Assembly (NCBI RefSeq): GCF_026013905.1
Contig: NZ_CP110257.1
Location: 2,440,001 to 2,504,000 of the forward strand
Direction of reading: 5' to 3'
Length of the DNA: 64,000 nucleotides
Source: Schlegelella aquatica
GTDB lineage: Bacteria; Pseudomonadota; Gammaproteobacteria; Burkholderiales; Burkholderiaceae_C
Positions within the stretch are counted from its first letter, which is position 1; each line of letters opens with the position of its first letter. Of this stretch, positions 8,872-17,771 are shown piece after piece. Both the position numbers and the translations under genes were made by a program. The notes under the pieces are model-generated. The model did not search any database. It was not told where the DNA came from and worked only from the letters and a program-made list of their open reading frames with translations.

Positions 8872-11184
8872 ATGAACGCACCCGAGACCCTGATTCCCGC
8901 GACGGTCTGCGGCCGCTCGCATCCCCACGAGAGCGCGCGCGCGCAGGTGTGCGGACGTGCCGCCTACGTGGACGACCTGCCCGAACTGCAAGGCACGTTG
9001 CACGCGGCGCCCGTCAAGAGCCCGGTGGCCCACGGGCGGCTGCTGGGGCTGGAGGCCGACGAAGCGCTCGCGATGCCCGGCGTGGTCGGCCTCGTCAGCG
9101 CGGCCGACATCCCCGGCGAGCGCCGTTTCGCGGTGGCTGCGCACGACGAGCCCATCTTGCCGGACGGCGAAGTGGAATACCTGGGTCAGGTGGTGGCCCT
9201 GGTGGTGGCGGACACGCCCCAGCGCGCCCGCGCCGCGGCCCAGGCCGTGCGTTGCCGCATCGAGCCGCTGCCCGCGATCCTCACCATCGAGGAGGCGCTG
9301 CAAGCAGGCAGCCACGTGCTGCCGCCCGTCGTGGTGCGCCGCGGCGACCCCGACGCGGCGCTGGCCGCCGCGCCCGAGCGGCTCTCGGGCGAATTCACCG
9401 TCGGAGGCCAGGAGCACTTCTATCTGGAAGGCCAGATCGCCTATGCGATCCCCGAGGAGCAGGACGGCTGGCATGTCTACAGCTCCACCCAGCACCCCGG
9501 CGAGGTGCAGCACTGGATCGCTCGCGCCCTGGGCCTCGACGACCACCAGGTGCGCGTGGAATGCCGGCGCATGGGCGGCGGCTTCGGCGGCAAGGAAACG
9601 CAGGCCGGCCACATGGCGGTGTGGGCGGCGCTGGCCGCACGCAAGGTGGGCCGGCCCGTCAAGCTGCGCCTGGAACGGCTGGACGACATGCTGGTGACCG
9701 GCAAGCGCCACAACTTCCTGTACCGCTACGAGGTGGGCTTCGGGCGGGATGGGCGCATCCGGGCCCTCAAGGTGATGCTCGCGTCGCAGTGCGGCTTCTC
9801 GGCCGACCTCTCCGGGCCGGTCAACGACCGTGCGGTGTTCCATGTGGACAACGCCTACTTCCTGGAGCACGTCGAGATCACCTCGTACCGCTGCAAGACG
9901 CATACGCAAAGCAACACGGCCTTCCGTGGCTTCGGCGGCCCGCAGGGCATGATCGTCACCGAGGCCATCCTCGGCGACATCGCACGGCACCTGGGCCTGG
10001 ACCCGCTCGTGGTGCGTCAGCGCAACTTCTACGGCCCCGCCCCGCGTCACCAGACGCACTACGGCATGACCGTGGAGGACAACATCGCGCCCGAACTGGT
10101 GGCCCGGCTGGCCGCCGACGCGCGCTACGAGGCGCGCCGCCAGAGCATCGCCCAGTGGAACGCGCGGCACCCGGTGCTCAAACGGGGCCTGGCCCTCACG
10201 CCGGTGAAGTTCGGCATCTCGTTCACCGCCACCTTCTTCAACCAGGCGGGCGCACTCGTCAACGTCTATGGCGACGGCACCGTGCAGGTCAACCACGGCG
10301 GCACCGAGATGGGCCAGGGGCTGCACACCAAGGTGTGCCAGATCGTCGCCGACGAGCTGGGCGTGCCCTTCGAGCGCGTGCGCGTGACGGCCAGCGACAC
10401 CAGCAAGGTGCCCAACGCTTCGGCCACCGCGGCCTCCAGCGGCACCGACCTCAACGGCCGTGCCGCGCAGTTCGCCGCGCGGCAGATTCGCCAGCGTCTG
10501 GCGGAGTTCGTCGCACGCGAGCAGCAAGTGGACGCCGCCAGCGTCGTCTTCGCCGGCGGCAAGGTCATCACGCCGACGCAAACGCTCGACTTCGCGCAGG
10601 TGGTGCACCGCGCCTACCTCGCCCGGGTACAGCTGTGGTCCGACGGGTTCTACGCCACCCCCAAGATCCACTACGACAAGCACACGCTGAGCGGGCGGCC
10701 GTTCTACTACTTCGCCTACGGGGCGGCGGTGACCGAAGTGGTGATCGACACCCTCACCGGCGAGAACCGCGTGGTGGCCGTGGACATCCTGCACGACGTG
10801 GGCCGCAGCATCAATCCGGCCCTCGACATCGGTCAGATCGAAGGCGGCTTCGTCCAGGGCATGGGCTGGCTCACCACCGAGGAGCTGGTCTGGGATCGCC
10901 AGGGCAAGCTGCTCACGCACGCCCCCAGCACCTACAAGATCCCGGCCACGGGCGACCTGCCGGCGCACTGGCGCGTGAGCCTGTGGCCCGAGGCCAACCG
11001 CGAGGACAACGTGTTCGGCTCCAAGGCGGTGGGCGAGCCGCCCTTCATGCTGGCGATCTCGGTCTACGAGGCCCTGCGCGATGCGGTGGCGGCCGTCGCC
11101 CCCGAGGATCGCCGGCCGGTCGTGCTCCACGCGCCGGCCACGCCCGAGTCGGTGCTGCGGGCGGTTCAAGCCCGCCGGGGGTGA
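8872..11184 (+). CDS. xdhB: Xanthine dehydrogenase molybdopterin-binding large subunit
   Basis: 770-aa catalytic subunit that carries the molybdenum cofactor and binds the purine. The start ATG 8872 follows GAGGAGG at ideal spacing, 19 bases after xdhA. Visible family signatures are QEHFYLEGQ, the GGGFGGKET glycine-rich cofactor loop, FRGFGGPQGM, a GGTEMGQGLHTK loop and the near-C-terminal VGEPPFML, whose Glu corresponds to the catalytic base of xanthine oxidases. Length and motif order are normal, so the enzyme should be active. It forms an (alpha-beta)2 complex with XdhA; the cofactor is delivered by XdhC encoded next. Confidence 0.96.
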   Translation: MNAPETLIPATVCGRSHPHESARAQVCGRAAYVDDLPELQGTLHAAPVKSPVAHGRLLGLEADEALAMPGVVGLVSAADIPGERRFAVAAHDEPILPDGEVEYLGQVVALVVADTPQRARAAAQAVRCRIEPLPAILTIEEALQAGSHVLPPVVVRRGDPDAALAAAPERLSGEFTVGGQEHFYLEGQIAYAIPEEQDGWHVYSSTQHPGEVQHWIARALGLDDHQVRVECRRMGGGFGGKETQAGHMAVWAALAARKVGRPVKLRLERLDDMLVTGKRHNFLYRYEVGFGRDGRIRALKVMLASQCGFSADLSGPVNDRAVFHVDNAYFLEHVEITSYRCKTHTQSNTAFRGFGGPQGMIVTEAILGDIARHLGLDPLVVRQRNFYGPAPRHQTHYGMTVEDNIAPELVARLAADARYEARRQSIAQWNARHPVLKRGLALTPVKFGISFTATFFNQAGALVNVYGDGTVQVNHGGTEMGQGLHTKVCQIVADELGVPFERVRVTASDTSKVPNASATAASSGTDLNGRAAQFAARQIRQRLAEFVAREQQVDAASVVFAGGKVITPTQTLDFAQVVHRAYLARVQLWSDGFYATPKIHYDKHTLSGRPFYYFAYGAAVTEVVIDTLTGENRVVAVDILHDVGRSINPALDIGQIEGGFVQGMGWLTTEELVWDRQGKLLTHAPSTYKIPATGDLPAHWRVSLWPEANREDNVFGSKAVGEPPFMLAISVYEALRDAVAAVAPEDRRPVVLHAPATPESVLRAVQARRG

Positions 11185-11188
11185 GGCC

Positions 11189-12085
11189 GTGCGCCTGCCC
11201 GACGCCGCCCGTCTTTGGCTGTCGGCCGGCCGCCCGGCCGTCGTGGTGGAGGTCGTCGAGACACAGGGCTCGGCGCCTCGCGAGGCCGGCGCACGCATGG
11301 TGGTCGCGCATGACGCCGTGGCCGGCACCATCGGCGGCGGTCACCTGGAACTGCAGGCCATCGAGCTCGCCCGCTCGATGCTGGCGAACGGCGAGTGCGG
11401 CCCGGTGACGAAACGCTATGCCCTGGGCCCCGCCCTCGGGCAGTGCTGCGGGGGCGTCGTGACCCTCGGCTACTCGCGGCTCGATGCGGCGGCTCTCGCG
11501 GCCTGGCCCCCGGAGCCCGCCCTCTTCACATTGCAGTTGTACGGCGCGGGGCATGTCGGCAGAGCGATCGTGCGGCTGCTGGAAACCCTGCCGTGCCGGG
11601 TGCAGTGGATCGACGAGCGCGCGCAGGAGTTCCCCGAGGGATGGGTCTCGCCGTCCGGCCCCGGGCGCCGCGTCGGCGTGCAGGGTGCGGCGGCATTCGT
11701 CCGGCCCTCGCACATCGAAGCCGTGTGCGTCGACGCGGTCGAAGCCGAGGTGGCCGAGGCCCCGCCCGGCGCGTTCTTCCTCGTGCTGACCCACCGGCAC
11801 GACCTCGACCTGCGCATCTGCGAGGCCATCCTGCGGCGGGGCGACTTCGCCTACCTGGGCCTGATCGGATCGAAGACCAAGCGCTCGCGCTTCGAGCATC
11901 AATTACTGAGACGCGGCATCTCGTCGCAGACGCTCGCCCGCATGACCTGCCCCATCGGGATCCCCGGCATCGAAGGCAAGGCCCCGGAGATCATCGCGGT
12001 GGCCGTCGTCGCGCAGATGGTGCAGCGCGCCGGCACGCTCTCACGCGAGCCGGCCGACACAGGCTTGGCGGCAGCCGGGCGCTGA
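11189..12085 (+). CDS. xdhC: XdhC molybdenum cofactor insertion chaperone
   Basis: 298-aa chaperone that binds molybdenum cofactor, promotes its sulfuration and hands it to XdhB. The N-terminal XdhC/CoxI domain carries ETQGSAPREAGARMVV and GTIGGGHLELQAI and the QCCGG cysteine motif. The C-terminal Rossmann-like domain has LYGAGHVGRAIVRLL and YLGLIGSKTKRSRF. I chose the GTG start at 11189: it follows GGGGGTGAGG, lies 4 bases after xdhB, and matches the family's usual N-terminus. Longer in-frame starts fall inside xdhB and add unrelated residues. Confidence 0.94.
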   Translation: MRLPDAARLWLSAGRPAVVVEVVETQGSAPREAGARMVVAHDAVAGTIGGGHLELQAIELARSMLANGECGPVTKRYALGPALGQCCGGVVTLGYSRLDAAALAAWPPEPALFTLQLYGAGHVGRAIVRLLETLPCRVQWIDERAQEFPEGWVSPSGPGRRVGVQGAAAFVRPSHIEAVCVDAVEAEVAEAPPGAFFLVLTHRHDLDLRICEAILRRGDFAYLGLIGSKTKRSRFEHQLLRRGISSQTLARMTCPIGIPGIEGKAPEIIAVAVVAQMVQRAGTLSREPADTGLAAAGR

Positions 12086-12107
12086 GGCGCGCCAAGGTGT
12101 CGCGCCA

Positions 12108-12899
12108 TCAGGCCATCGAGGGGCGCTCCTGCTCGCCCGCGATACGGCGCAAGGCCGGCAAGTCCAGGATCATCACGGTGTAGCCCGCCACCTCGATGAC
12201 CCGCTTGTCACGCAACTGCCGCAGCACGCGCGAGAACGTCTCGGGCGTCACCGCGAGTTGGGAGGCGATCGCGCGCTTGCGCTCGCGCAGCGTGACGATG
12301 GCGCCCGGGCCCTCGCGGCCCGGCCGCAACTCCGCGTGATGCAGCAGCCACGTCGCGCAGCGGGACTCGGCGTCCTTGAGCATGAGCCCCAGCGTCCCCT
12401 CGGTCAGCTCCCGCACGCGCGACGACAGCACGCCCATCATTCCTTCGGCGAGGCTCGGGTGCTCCCGGCAGCAGGCTTTCACCCCCTCCAGCGGAAACGA
12501 CCACAACAAGGTCTCGCTTTGCGTCCAGGCGTCCTCCAGGTAAGGCCCTTGCAACCACGCGCTCGCCACGTCGAGCCACTGCCCCGGCTCGACCCGACGG
12601 GTCTGCTGAGCGAGGCGGCCTTGCTCGGCCGTGCCGAGGGCCACCTGCCCGGAGGCCACCAGCCAGAGGCTGTGGGCCGTTTCCTGGCGCGAGAACACCG
12701 GGCAGCCCGGGGGCAGCACATGCTCCACAGCCAGGCGGGCCAGGGTGTGAGCCGCGTCGCGGGGGACACGGGCCGGCTGCAACGCGGCTTGCAACAGCGC
12801 GGCACGGGCATCGAGGGGAATGGACGTACTGGGCCCCACTTCGGTCAGGGGGCCGGGGGCGCGGTGGCGCAAGACGATTTCAGCGGCGGCCATGTTCAC
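12108..12899 (-). CDS. Crp/Fnr-family regulator, Dnr/NnrR-like
   Basis: 263-aa regulator with an N-terminal cyclic-nucleotide-binding-type beta-roll and a C-terminal winged helix (about residues 175-250). The recognition helix reads TPETFSRVLRQL, with Glu220, Ser223 and Arg224 in the E-x-x-S-R arrangement that FNR and Dnr use to read TTGA half-sites. There is no N-terminal cysteine cluster, so it is not an oxygen-sensing Fe-S FNR; a heme/NO-sensing Dnr or NnrR role is more likely. The GTG start at 12899 is preferred because GAGGAG lies 7 bases upstream; an ATG 6 bases later would be too far from it. It is divergent from a hemerythrin gene, with a TTGAC-N4-GTCAA box between them. Confidence 0.85.
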   Translation of the reverse strand: MNMAAAEIVLRHRAPGPLTEVGPSTSIPLDARAALLQAALQPARVPRDAAHTLARLAVEHVLPPGCPVFSRQETAHSLWLVASGQVALGTAEQGRLAQQTRRVEPGQWLDVASAWLQGPYLEDAWTQSETLLWSFPLEGVKACCREHPSLAEGMMGVLSSRVRELTEGTLGLMLKDAESRCATWLLHHAELRPGREGPGAIVTLRERKRAIASQLAVTPETFSRVLRQLRDKRVIEVAGYTVMILDLPALRRIAGEQERPSMA

Positions 12900-13021
12900 A
12901 GGATCACTCCTCGCATGGCGCAACTGTGGCCCGCCCCTGCCCGGGCGGCATTGCGGTGGCTCAAGAAACACGCGCCCCTCCCCTGGGAAAACCCCCAAGC
13001 CGCGTAAGCATTTGAACCGAC

Positions 13022-13045
13022 GGGGCTTGACGGCGGTCAAGCCCC
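13022..13045. promoter_or_regulatory. Perfect FNR/Dnr-type box (TTGAC-N4-GTCAA)
   Basis: A 24-bp inverted repeat with arms GGGGCTTGAC and GTCAAGCCCC around a GGCG centre. The inner TTGAC-N4-GTCAA is the FNR/Dnr class consensus with one base changed symmetrically in each arm. The centre lies at 13033.5. A GAGAAT hexamer at 13064-13069 is then placed where the -10 element of a class II FNR-type promoter should be, giving a start near 13075 and a short leader before the hemerythrin ATG at 13097. The regulator gene next to it carries the matching recognition residues. Activation of the hemerythrin gene, and possibly autoregulation, is inferred. Confidence 0.75.
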
Positions 13046-13075
13046 TTCCGGGGGGCCGGCGAGGAGAATCGTGGC

Positions 13076-13089
13076 CCTCGGTACCGAGG
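13076..13089. promoter_or_regulatory. Short palindrome in the hemerythrin leader
   Basis: A perfect 14-bp palindrome, CCTCGGTACCGAGG, ends 7 bases before the hemerythrin start codon, in the place where the ribosome binding site should be. It could be a second operator, or an RNA stem of two 5-6 bp arms with a tight loop that limits translation. No good Shine-Dalgarno sequence is visible apart from its own CGAGGA. Function is not known. Confidence 0.4.
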
Positions 13090-13096
13090 ATTTCCA

Positions 13097-13693
13097 ATGC
13101 TGCCTGGCTTCCACTCACCCGCGGCGAGCTTCGATCAACCGTTCGAGATGCTCGAGGCCTGTCACGACCGCGTCGAGCGCACGCTGCGCCTGCTCGACAA
13201 GCTCGTGCGCCACCTCGACGAGCACGGCGCCGACGCCGCCGCCCGCTCGGCGGCGCGCGATGTCCTGCGCTACTTCGACCAGGCCGCGCCCCACCACCAC
13301 GCCGACGAAGAGCGCCACGTGTTTCCCGCGGTGCTGCGTTCGGGCGACCCTTCCCTGCGAGCCGCGGTGCAGCGCCTGCAGGCGGACCATCACGCGATGG
13401 AGGCCCTGTGGGCCCGACTGAGGGGGGTGTTGCAGGACGTCGCCGAGGGCCGGTGCCAGCGCTGGCCCGACGCAGACCGAGCGGACGACGACACCGGGGC
13501 TGGCGTCCCCGCCGCGGGGCGCTCGGAAGTGGAGGCCTTCCTGGCGTTGTACGAGCAGCACATCGCGCTGGAGGAAGGCCAGGTCTTTCCCGCGGCGCGG
13601 GCCGCGATCGATGCGGACTCGCTGGCTGCGATGTCGGGCGACATGGCCGCGCGGCGCGGGGCCGCGCCCCCGGCGCCGTCACGGGCCGATTGA
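13097..13693 (+). CDS. Hemerythrin HHE-domain protein
   Basis: 198-aa soluble protein of the HHE cation-binding family, which forms a four-helix bundle around a di-iron centre that binds O2 or NO or acts in iron and stress handling. Candidate iron ligands are His in CHDRV, the HHHADEERHVFP cluster, HH in ADHHAMEALW and His/Glu in YEQHIALEEGQVFP, in the order expected for the family. The C-terminal 20 residues are a disordered Ala/Pro tail. It is divergent from a Dnr-like regulator and preceded by a perfect TTGAC-N4-GTCAA box, which suggests induction under low oxygen or nitrosative stress. Confidence 0.88.
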   Translation: MLPGFHSPAASFDQPFEMLEACHDRVERTLRLLDKLVRHLDEHGADAAARSAARDVLRYFDQAAPHHHADEERHVFPAVLRSGDPSLRAAVQRLQADHHAMEALWARLRGVLQDVAEGRCQRWPDADRADDDTGAGVPAAGRSEVEAFLALYEQHIALEEGQVFPAARAAIDADSLAAMSGDMAARRGAAPPAPSRAD

Positions 13694-13720
13694 GCGCGGC
13701 CGGCAGGCGCCCATGCCCGG

Positions 13721-16009
13721 CTACCGCCGCGCCCGGCTCACCAGTTGCAGCACGCCGCGCAAGCGTTCCGGCTCGAGCGGCTTGGTGAGGTAGTCGTCTA
13801 TGCCGGCCTCCAGGCAGCGCAACCGGTCCAGCGGCATCGCGCGTGCCGAGATCGCGACGATCGGGCACGTCCACCCCCGCAACGCCTGCAGCGATCGCAG
13901 GCGGTGCGTCAACTCGACACCGCTCATGCCCGGGATGTCGAGGTCGAGCACGATGAGGTCGAAGCGCTCGCGGTCGCACAGCTCGATCGCCTCTGCGGCA
14001 CTGACGGCGCAACTGACGCGATGACCCTGCTTGCGGATCTGCGTCATCGCGACGAAACGATTGACCGCGTGGTCGTCCACCAGCAGCACGTGCAGCGAGG
14101 CCGCGCCCTGCTCCTGCTCGGCCGGCGCGTCGGCTTCCAGGCCCTCGATGCCGCGGTAGGCGGTGTGCTCGAAGCGGCTGCGCGCCTTGTCGCGCGACAG
14201 GTTGAGGCTGTGCGCCGCCGCGCGTGACCAGTCGCTGTCCTCGTCCGCCTGGGTATCGTTGGGCACCAGCAGGGGCAGCGTCAGGTGGAAGCGGCTGCCT
14301 TTGCCGAGCTCGCTTTCCGCCCAGAGCTGCCCGCCCATCGCCTCGGCCAGACGGCGCGAGATGGTCAGGCCCAGGCCCGTCCCCCCGAACTCGCGCGTGG
14401 TGGAGTTGTCGGCCTGGGTGAACGACTCGAAGATGCGCTCCAGCTTGTCCTCGGCGATGCCGATGCCGGTGTCGGTCACGCACAGGTGCAGCCGGGCGCC
14501 ACCGCCCTCGCCTTCCGACCAGACCGACACATCGACGCGCCCCTGGCGCGTGAACTTGATCGCGTTGCCCACCAGGTTGACGAGGATCTGGCGCAGCCGC
14601 AGCGGATCGGCCACGAGCCGCGCAGGCACGTCGGGCGCGACCAGGGTGTGCAGCACCAGGCCCTTCTCCACCGCGCGGGGCTCCAGCGGGGCCACGGCGT
14701 CCTGGACCAACGAGCGCACGTCGAAGGCGAGGCGCTCGATCGCCAGACGCCCCGCTTCGATACGCGAGAGGTCGAGGATGTCGTTGATGATGTTGAGCAG
14801 CGTCGACGAGGAGGACTTCACCAGCGTGAGGTAGCGCCGCTGCGCGTCGGTGAGCGACGTCTCGAGCGTGAGGTCCACCAAGCCGATGATGCCGTTCATC
14901 GGCGTGCGGATCTCGTGGCTCATGTTCGCCAGGAATTCCGTCTTGGCCCGGCTCGCCGCCTCGGCGGCCACCTTCGCCTCGCGCAACTCCTGCTCGACAC
15001 GCCTGTGCTCGGTGATGTCGGTGACGACGCCCAGGATGCCTCCTACGCCGCCCCTCAGGCCGGAGAAGACCGTCTTGCTGAAAACGACGTCGCGCACCTC
15101 GCCGCCGGGCAACTGCATGCGCGCCTCGTAGGTCTGCACGCCGCCTTGGGCATAGAGGAGCTCGTCGTGGCGTTCCTCCTCGAGCGCGTCGGCGCTGCCG
15201 CGCAGTTCCGCGGCGGTGCGGCCCAGCCAGTCCTCCCGGCGCAGGCCGAACAACACCTCGCATGCACGATTGCAGCCGACATAGCGGCCAAGCCGGTCCT
15301 TGAAGTAGACCGGGCTCGGGATGATCTCGATCAGCTCCTCGATGAAGCGCAGCTGATGCAGCACCTCCTCCTCGGCCCGCCGTCTGTCGGTGACGTCGGT
15401 GTGCGTGCCGATCATCCGCTGCGCGCGCCCGGCTGCATCCCGCTCCACGACACGTCCGCGCGAGAGGATCCAGCGCCATTCGCCGTTACGGTGCCGCACC
15501 CGGAACTCGGACTCGTAGTGGCTCGAATTGCTCTTGAGATGGGCGGCCAGCCGCTCGCGTGCCTCGGCACGATCCTCCGGGTGCATCAGCTCGCGCCAGG
15601 TGGACAGCGTCATGCGCAGCTCCCCGGGCGCATAGCCGAGGATCTGCAGCAGCCGGGGGCTGAATTGCGCCTCGTCGGTGCCGATGTGCCACTCCCACAC
15701 CGCCTCCTGCACGCTGTCGAGCGCGAGTTCGAGACGCTCGCGCTGCGCGCGCTCGGACTGCAAGGCCGCCTGGAGCGAGGCGTTCTCGGCCTGCAGCCGG
15801 CGGTGCTCGATCTCGGCGGCCTCCACCCACTGTCGCAGCAACTGGAGCCCCTCGGCCGGCAAGTCCCGCAGGAGGGCCTCCCATTGGCGCTCCCACTCGG
15901 GCACATTGCCCGGGCCAGTGCCACCCGGGAGCGGCCGCAGCAATGACGGTCTCCGGTTCATGGCAGCGAGGACGAGTGAGCGGCGTGCATGGACTTCAGC
16001 ACGGCGCAT
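13721..16009 (-). CDS. PAS-PAS hybrid sensor histidine kinase with C-terminal receiver
   Basis: About 762-aa cytoplasmic kinase with no evident membrane span. A coiled coil (residues about 60-95) is followed by two PAS domains (about 100-215 and 220-345, the second with [15 protein letters not shown] linker), a HisKA domain with phospho-acceptor His in [12 protein letters not shown], an HATPase with [10 protein letters not shown] and [13 protein letters not shown], and a receiver domain with DLDIPGMSG Asp and YLTKPLEPE Lys. All catalytic residues are present. The start is uncertain: ATG 16009 has GGGAGG 11 bases upstream, ATG 15961 is also possible. No cognate response regulator is adjacent, so phosphotransfer probably passes through the fused receiver to a distant partner. 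Confidence 0.9.
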   Translation of the reverse strand: MRRAEVHARRSLVLAAMNRRPSLLRPLPGGTGPGNVPEWERQWEALLRDLPAEGLQLLRQWVEAAEIEHRRLQAENASLQAALQSERAQRERLELALDSVQEAVWEWHIGTDEAQFSPRLLQILGYAPGELRMTLSTWRELMHPEDRAEARERLAAHLKSNSSHYESEFRVRHRNGEWRWILSRGRVVERDAAGRAQRMIGTHTDVTDRRRAEEEVLHQLRFIEELIEIIPSPVYFKDRLGRYVGCNRACEVLFGLRREDWLGRTAAELRGSADALEEERHDELLYAQGGVQTYEARMQLPGGEVRDVVFSKTVFSGLRGGVGGILGVVTDITEHRRVEQELREAKVAAEAASRAKTEFLANMSHEIRTPMNGIIGLVDLTLETSLTDAQRRYLTLVKSSSSTLLNIINDILDLSRIEAGRLAIERLAFDVRSLVQDAVAPLEPRAVEKGLVLHTLVAPDVPARLVADPLRLRQILVNLVGNAIKFTRQGRVDVSVWSEGEGGGARLHLCVTDTGIGIAEDKLERIFESFTQADNSTTREFGGTGLGLTISRRLAEAMGGQLWAESELGKGSRFHLTLPLLVPNDTQADEDSDWSRAAAHSLNLSRDKARSRFEHTAYRGIEGLEADAPAEQEQGAASLHVLLVDDHAVNRFVAMTQIRKQGHRVSCAVSAAEAIELCDRERFDLIVLDLDIPGMSGVELTHRLRSLQALRGWTCPIVAISARAMPLDRLRCLEAGIDDYLTKPLEPERLRGVLQLVSRARR

Positions 16010-16078
16010 TGTGCCGTGCACCTCCCCGCGGCCCTCGGGGGTCGCGGCCCTCAAGCGTAAACAGGTGTCAATGGCCCG

Positions 16079-17395
16079 TCACGCGATCAGCACAACCCGG
16101 AAATCGTTCACGTTCGTGAAGGTCGGCCCTGTGATCACGAGGTCACCGAGCGCCTCGAAGAAGGCGTAGGCATCATGACGGTCCAGGCACTGTCGGGCCG
16201 ACACACCGGCGGCCCGAGCGCGTGCCAGCGAGTCGGGCGCGACGAGGGCACCGGCGTTGTCCTCCACGCCGTCGATCCCGTCGGTATCGGCCGCGAGCAC
16301 CCACACGCCCGGCTCGCCTTGCAGAGCGACGGCCGCACCGAGCAGGAACTCGGTCGCGCGCCCGCCTCGCCCGGCCGGGCCGTTCACCGTGACGGTCGTC
16401 TCGCCGCCGGACAGCAGCACGCACGGCCGCCGGAACGGCTCGTTGTGGCGCGCCACCTGCAAGGCGAGCGCCGCATGCACCTGCCCCACGACGCGCGACT
16501 CGCCCTCGATCCGATCGCTGAGGATGTGCGCCTTCAGGCCGAGCCGCCTCGCTTCGGCGGCCGCGGCTTCCAGGGACTGCTGCGGCGTGGCCACCAGCTT
16601 CACCTCGTGGCCGGTGAACAGCGGGTCGCCCGGCTTGGGCGTCTCCCATCGGCCCTCACGCAGCGCCCGCTCGGCGGCCGGGGGCAGCGCAATGCCGTAC
16701 CGGCGCAGGATGTCCAGCGCGTCGGCGCAGGTGGTCGGGTCCGGCACCGTCGGGCCGCTGGCGATCACGCTCGGGTCGTCGCCCGGCACGTCCGAGATGA
16801 GCAGCGTGACCACCCGCGCAGGCGCGCATCGCTGGGCGAGCCGGCCGCCCTTGACCGCCGAGAGATGCTTGCGCACGCAGTTCATCTCGTCGATGCTGGC
16901 CCCGCTCAACAGCAGCTCGCGGTGGATGCGCTGCTTGTCCGCCGCCGCCAGGCCCTCGGCCGGCAAGCTCAGCAAGGCCGAGCCCCCGCCCGAGATCAGG
17001 CACAGCACGAGGTCGTCCGGCCCCAGGCCCCGGGTGAGTTCCAACATCCGCCGAGCGGCCCGTTCGGCGGCCGCATCGGGCACCGGGTGGGCCGCCTCCA
17101 TCACCTCGATGCGCGACCTCGACCCCGCGCCCGGGCCCTCGCCGTGCTCCTGGCGCGGCGGCACGTGACCATACCGGGTGACGACGAGCCCGGACAGCGG
17201 AGCCTGCGCCGGCCACGCCGCCTCGACGGCGGCCGCCATGCTCGCGGCCGCCTTGCCCGCCCCCAGCACCAGCGTGCGCCCGCGAGGCGGCGCCGGCAGG
17301 TGCGGTGCGACGCAATGGGCGGGCGACGCCCGCTCGACCGCCGTCTGGAACAGGCGCCTGAGCAGCTCGCGGGGGGGCAGGGGCAGACCGGACAT
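16079..17395 (-). CDS. ttuD: Glycerate 2-kinase (MOFRL family)
   Basis: 438-aa enzyme that phosphorylates D-glycerate to 2-phosphoglycerate, feeding tartrate, glyoxylate or hydroxypyruvate degradation into lower glycolysis. It shows the glycerate kinase family order: LVLGAGKAAASMAAAVE near the N-terminus, CLISGGGSALL (phosphate-binding loop), the EMNCVRKHLSAVKGGRL helix and the C-terminal MOFRL domain with LSGGETTVTV and AADTDGIDG. Length is normal. Other names used for this family are GarK-II and hydroxypyruvate reductase TtuD, an old misannotation. It stands alone, 126 bases from the divergent DUF3460 gene; no tartronate-semialdehyde genes are next to it. Confidence 0.9.
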   Translation of the reverse strand: MSGLPLPPRELLRRLFQTAVERASPAHCVAPHLPAPPRGRTLVLGAGKAAASMAAAVEAAWPAQAPLSGLVVTRYGHVPPRQEHGEGPGAGSRSRIEVMEAAHPVPDAAAERAARRMLELTRGLGPDDLVLCLISGGGSALLSLPAEGLAAADKQRIHRELLLSGASIDEMNCVRKHLSAVKGGRLAQRCAPARVVTLLISDVPGDDPSVIASGPTVPDPTTCADALDILRRYGIALPPAAERALREGRWETPKPGDPLFTGHEVKLVATPQQSLEAAAAEARRLGLKAHILSDRIEGESRVVGQVHAALALQVARHNEPFRRPCVLLSGGETTVTVNGPAGRGGRATEFLLGAAVALQGEPGVWVLAADTDGIDGVEDNAGALVAPDSLARARAAGVSARQCLDRHDAYAFFEALGDLVITGPTFTNVNDFRVVLIA

Positions 17396-17521
17396 CGTCG
17401 CAAGCTCGAAGTCGAAGGCGATGGCGCAAGCCTAGCAGGTCGACCTCGACCGGGCAGCCGAGACGCTCGCCACCCGTAAAATGCGAGCTTTCCTGCAGCG
17501 GCCGACAAGCCGCAGACGATC

Positions 17522-17731
17522 ATGCCGCTCTTCTGGAAACCGTACAAATCCGACGTGACCCAGTTCCTCGAGGAACTGAAGGCGCAGAACCCGAAGCTCG
17601 AGGAAGCACAGCGCAAAGGCCGCTCGCTGCTGTGGGACCGCGACCTCGACCGGGAGGCGCTGCGCGAGTTCCAGGCCGCGCAGGTGCCCCAACCGCCCTA
17701 CGTGTACCAGACCAAGCCCTCGCAGCGCTGA
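17522..17731 (+). CDS. DUF3460 family protein
   Basis: 69-aa protein starting MPLFWKPYKSDVTQFLEELK, with a conserved KAQNPKLEEAQRKGRSLLWD core and a Pro-rich tail. The family is found almost only in Burkholderiales, usually directly upstream of scpA and the pantothenate genes, as here (40-base gap to scpA). The molecular role is unknown. A TAAAAT hexamer at 17477-17482 could be the -10 of its promoter, although no clear -35 is visible. Confidence 0.88.
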   Translation: MPLFWKPYKSDVTQFLEELKAQNPKLEEAQRKGRSLLWDRDLDREALREFQAAQVPQPPYVYQTKPSQR

Positions 17732-17771
17732 CCCCGCCCGGGCCCACGTTCCCGTTGCCGCGCCTGCTCCC

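Noticed and set aside
8446..11331. 961-codon minus-strand frame covering xdhB
   Set aside because: Mirror frame of xdhB, with low-complexity composition and no start context. XdhB motifs in the other strand are unmistakable.
12108..15479. 1123-codon frame joining the Crp/Fnr regulator to the region under the hybrid kinase
   Set aside because: Only the last 263 codons encode a real protein. The rest is an out-of-frame reading of the hybrid kinase gene and the antisense of the hemerythrin gene.
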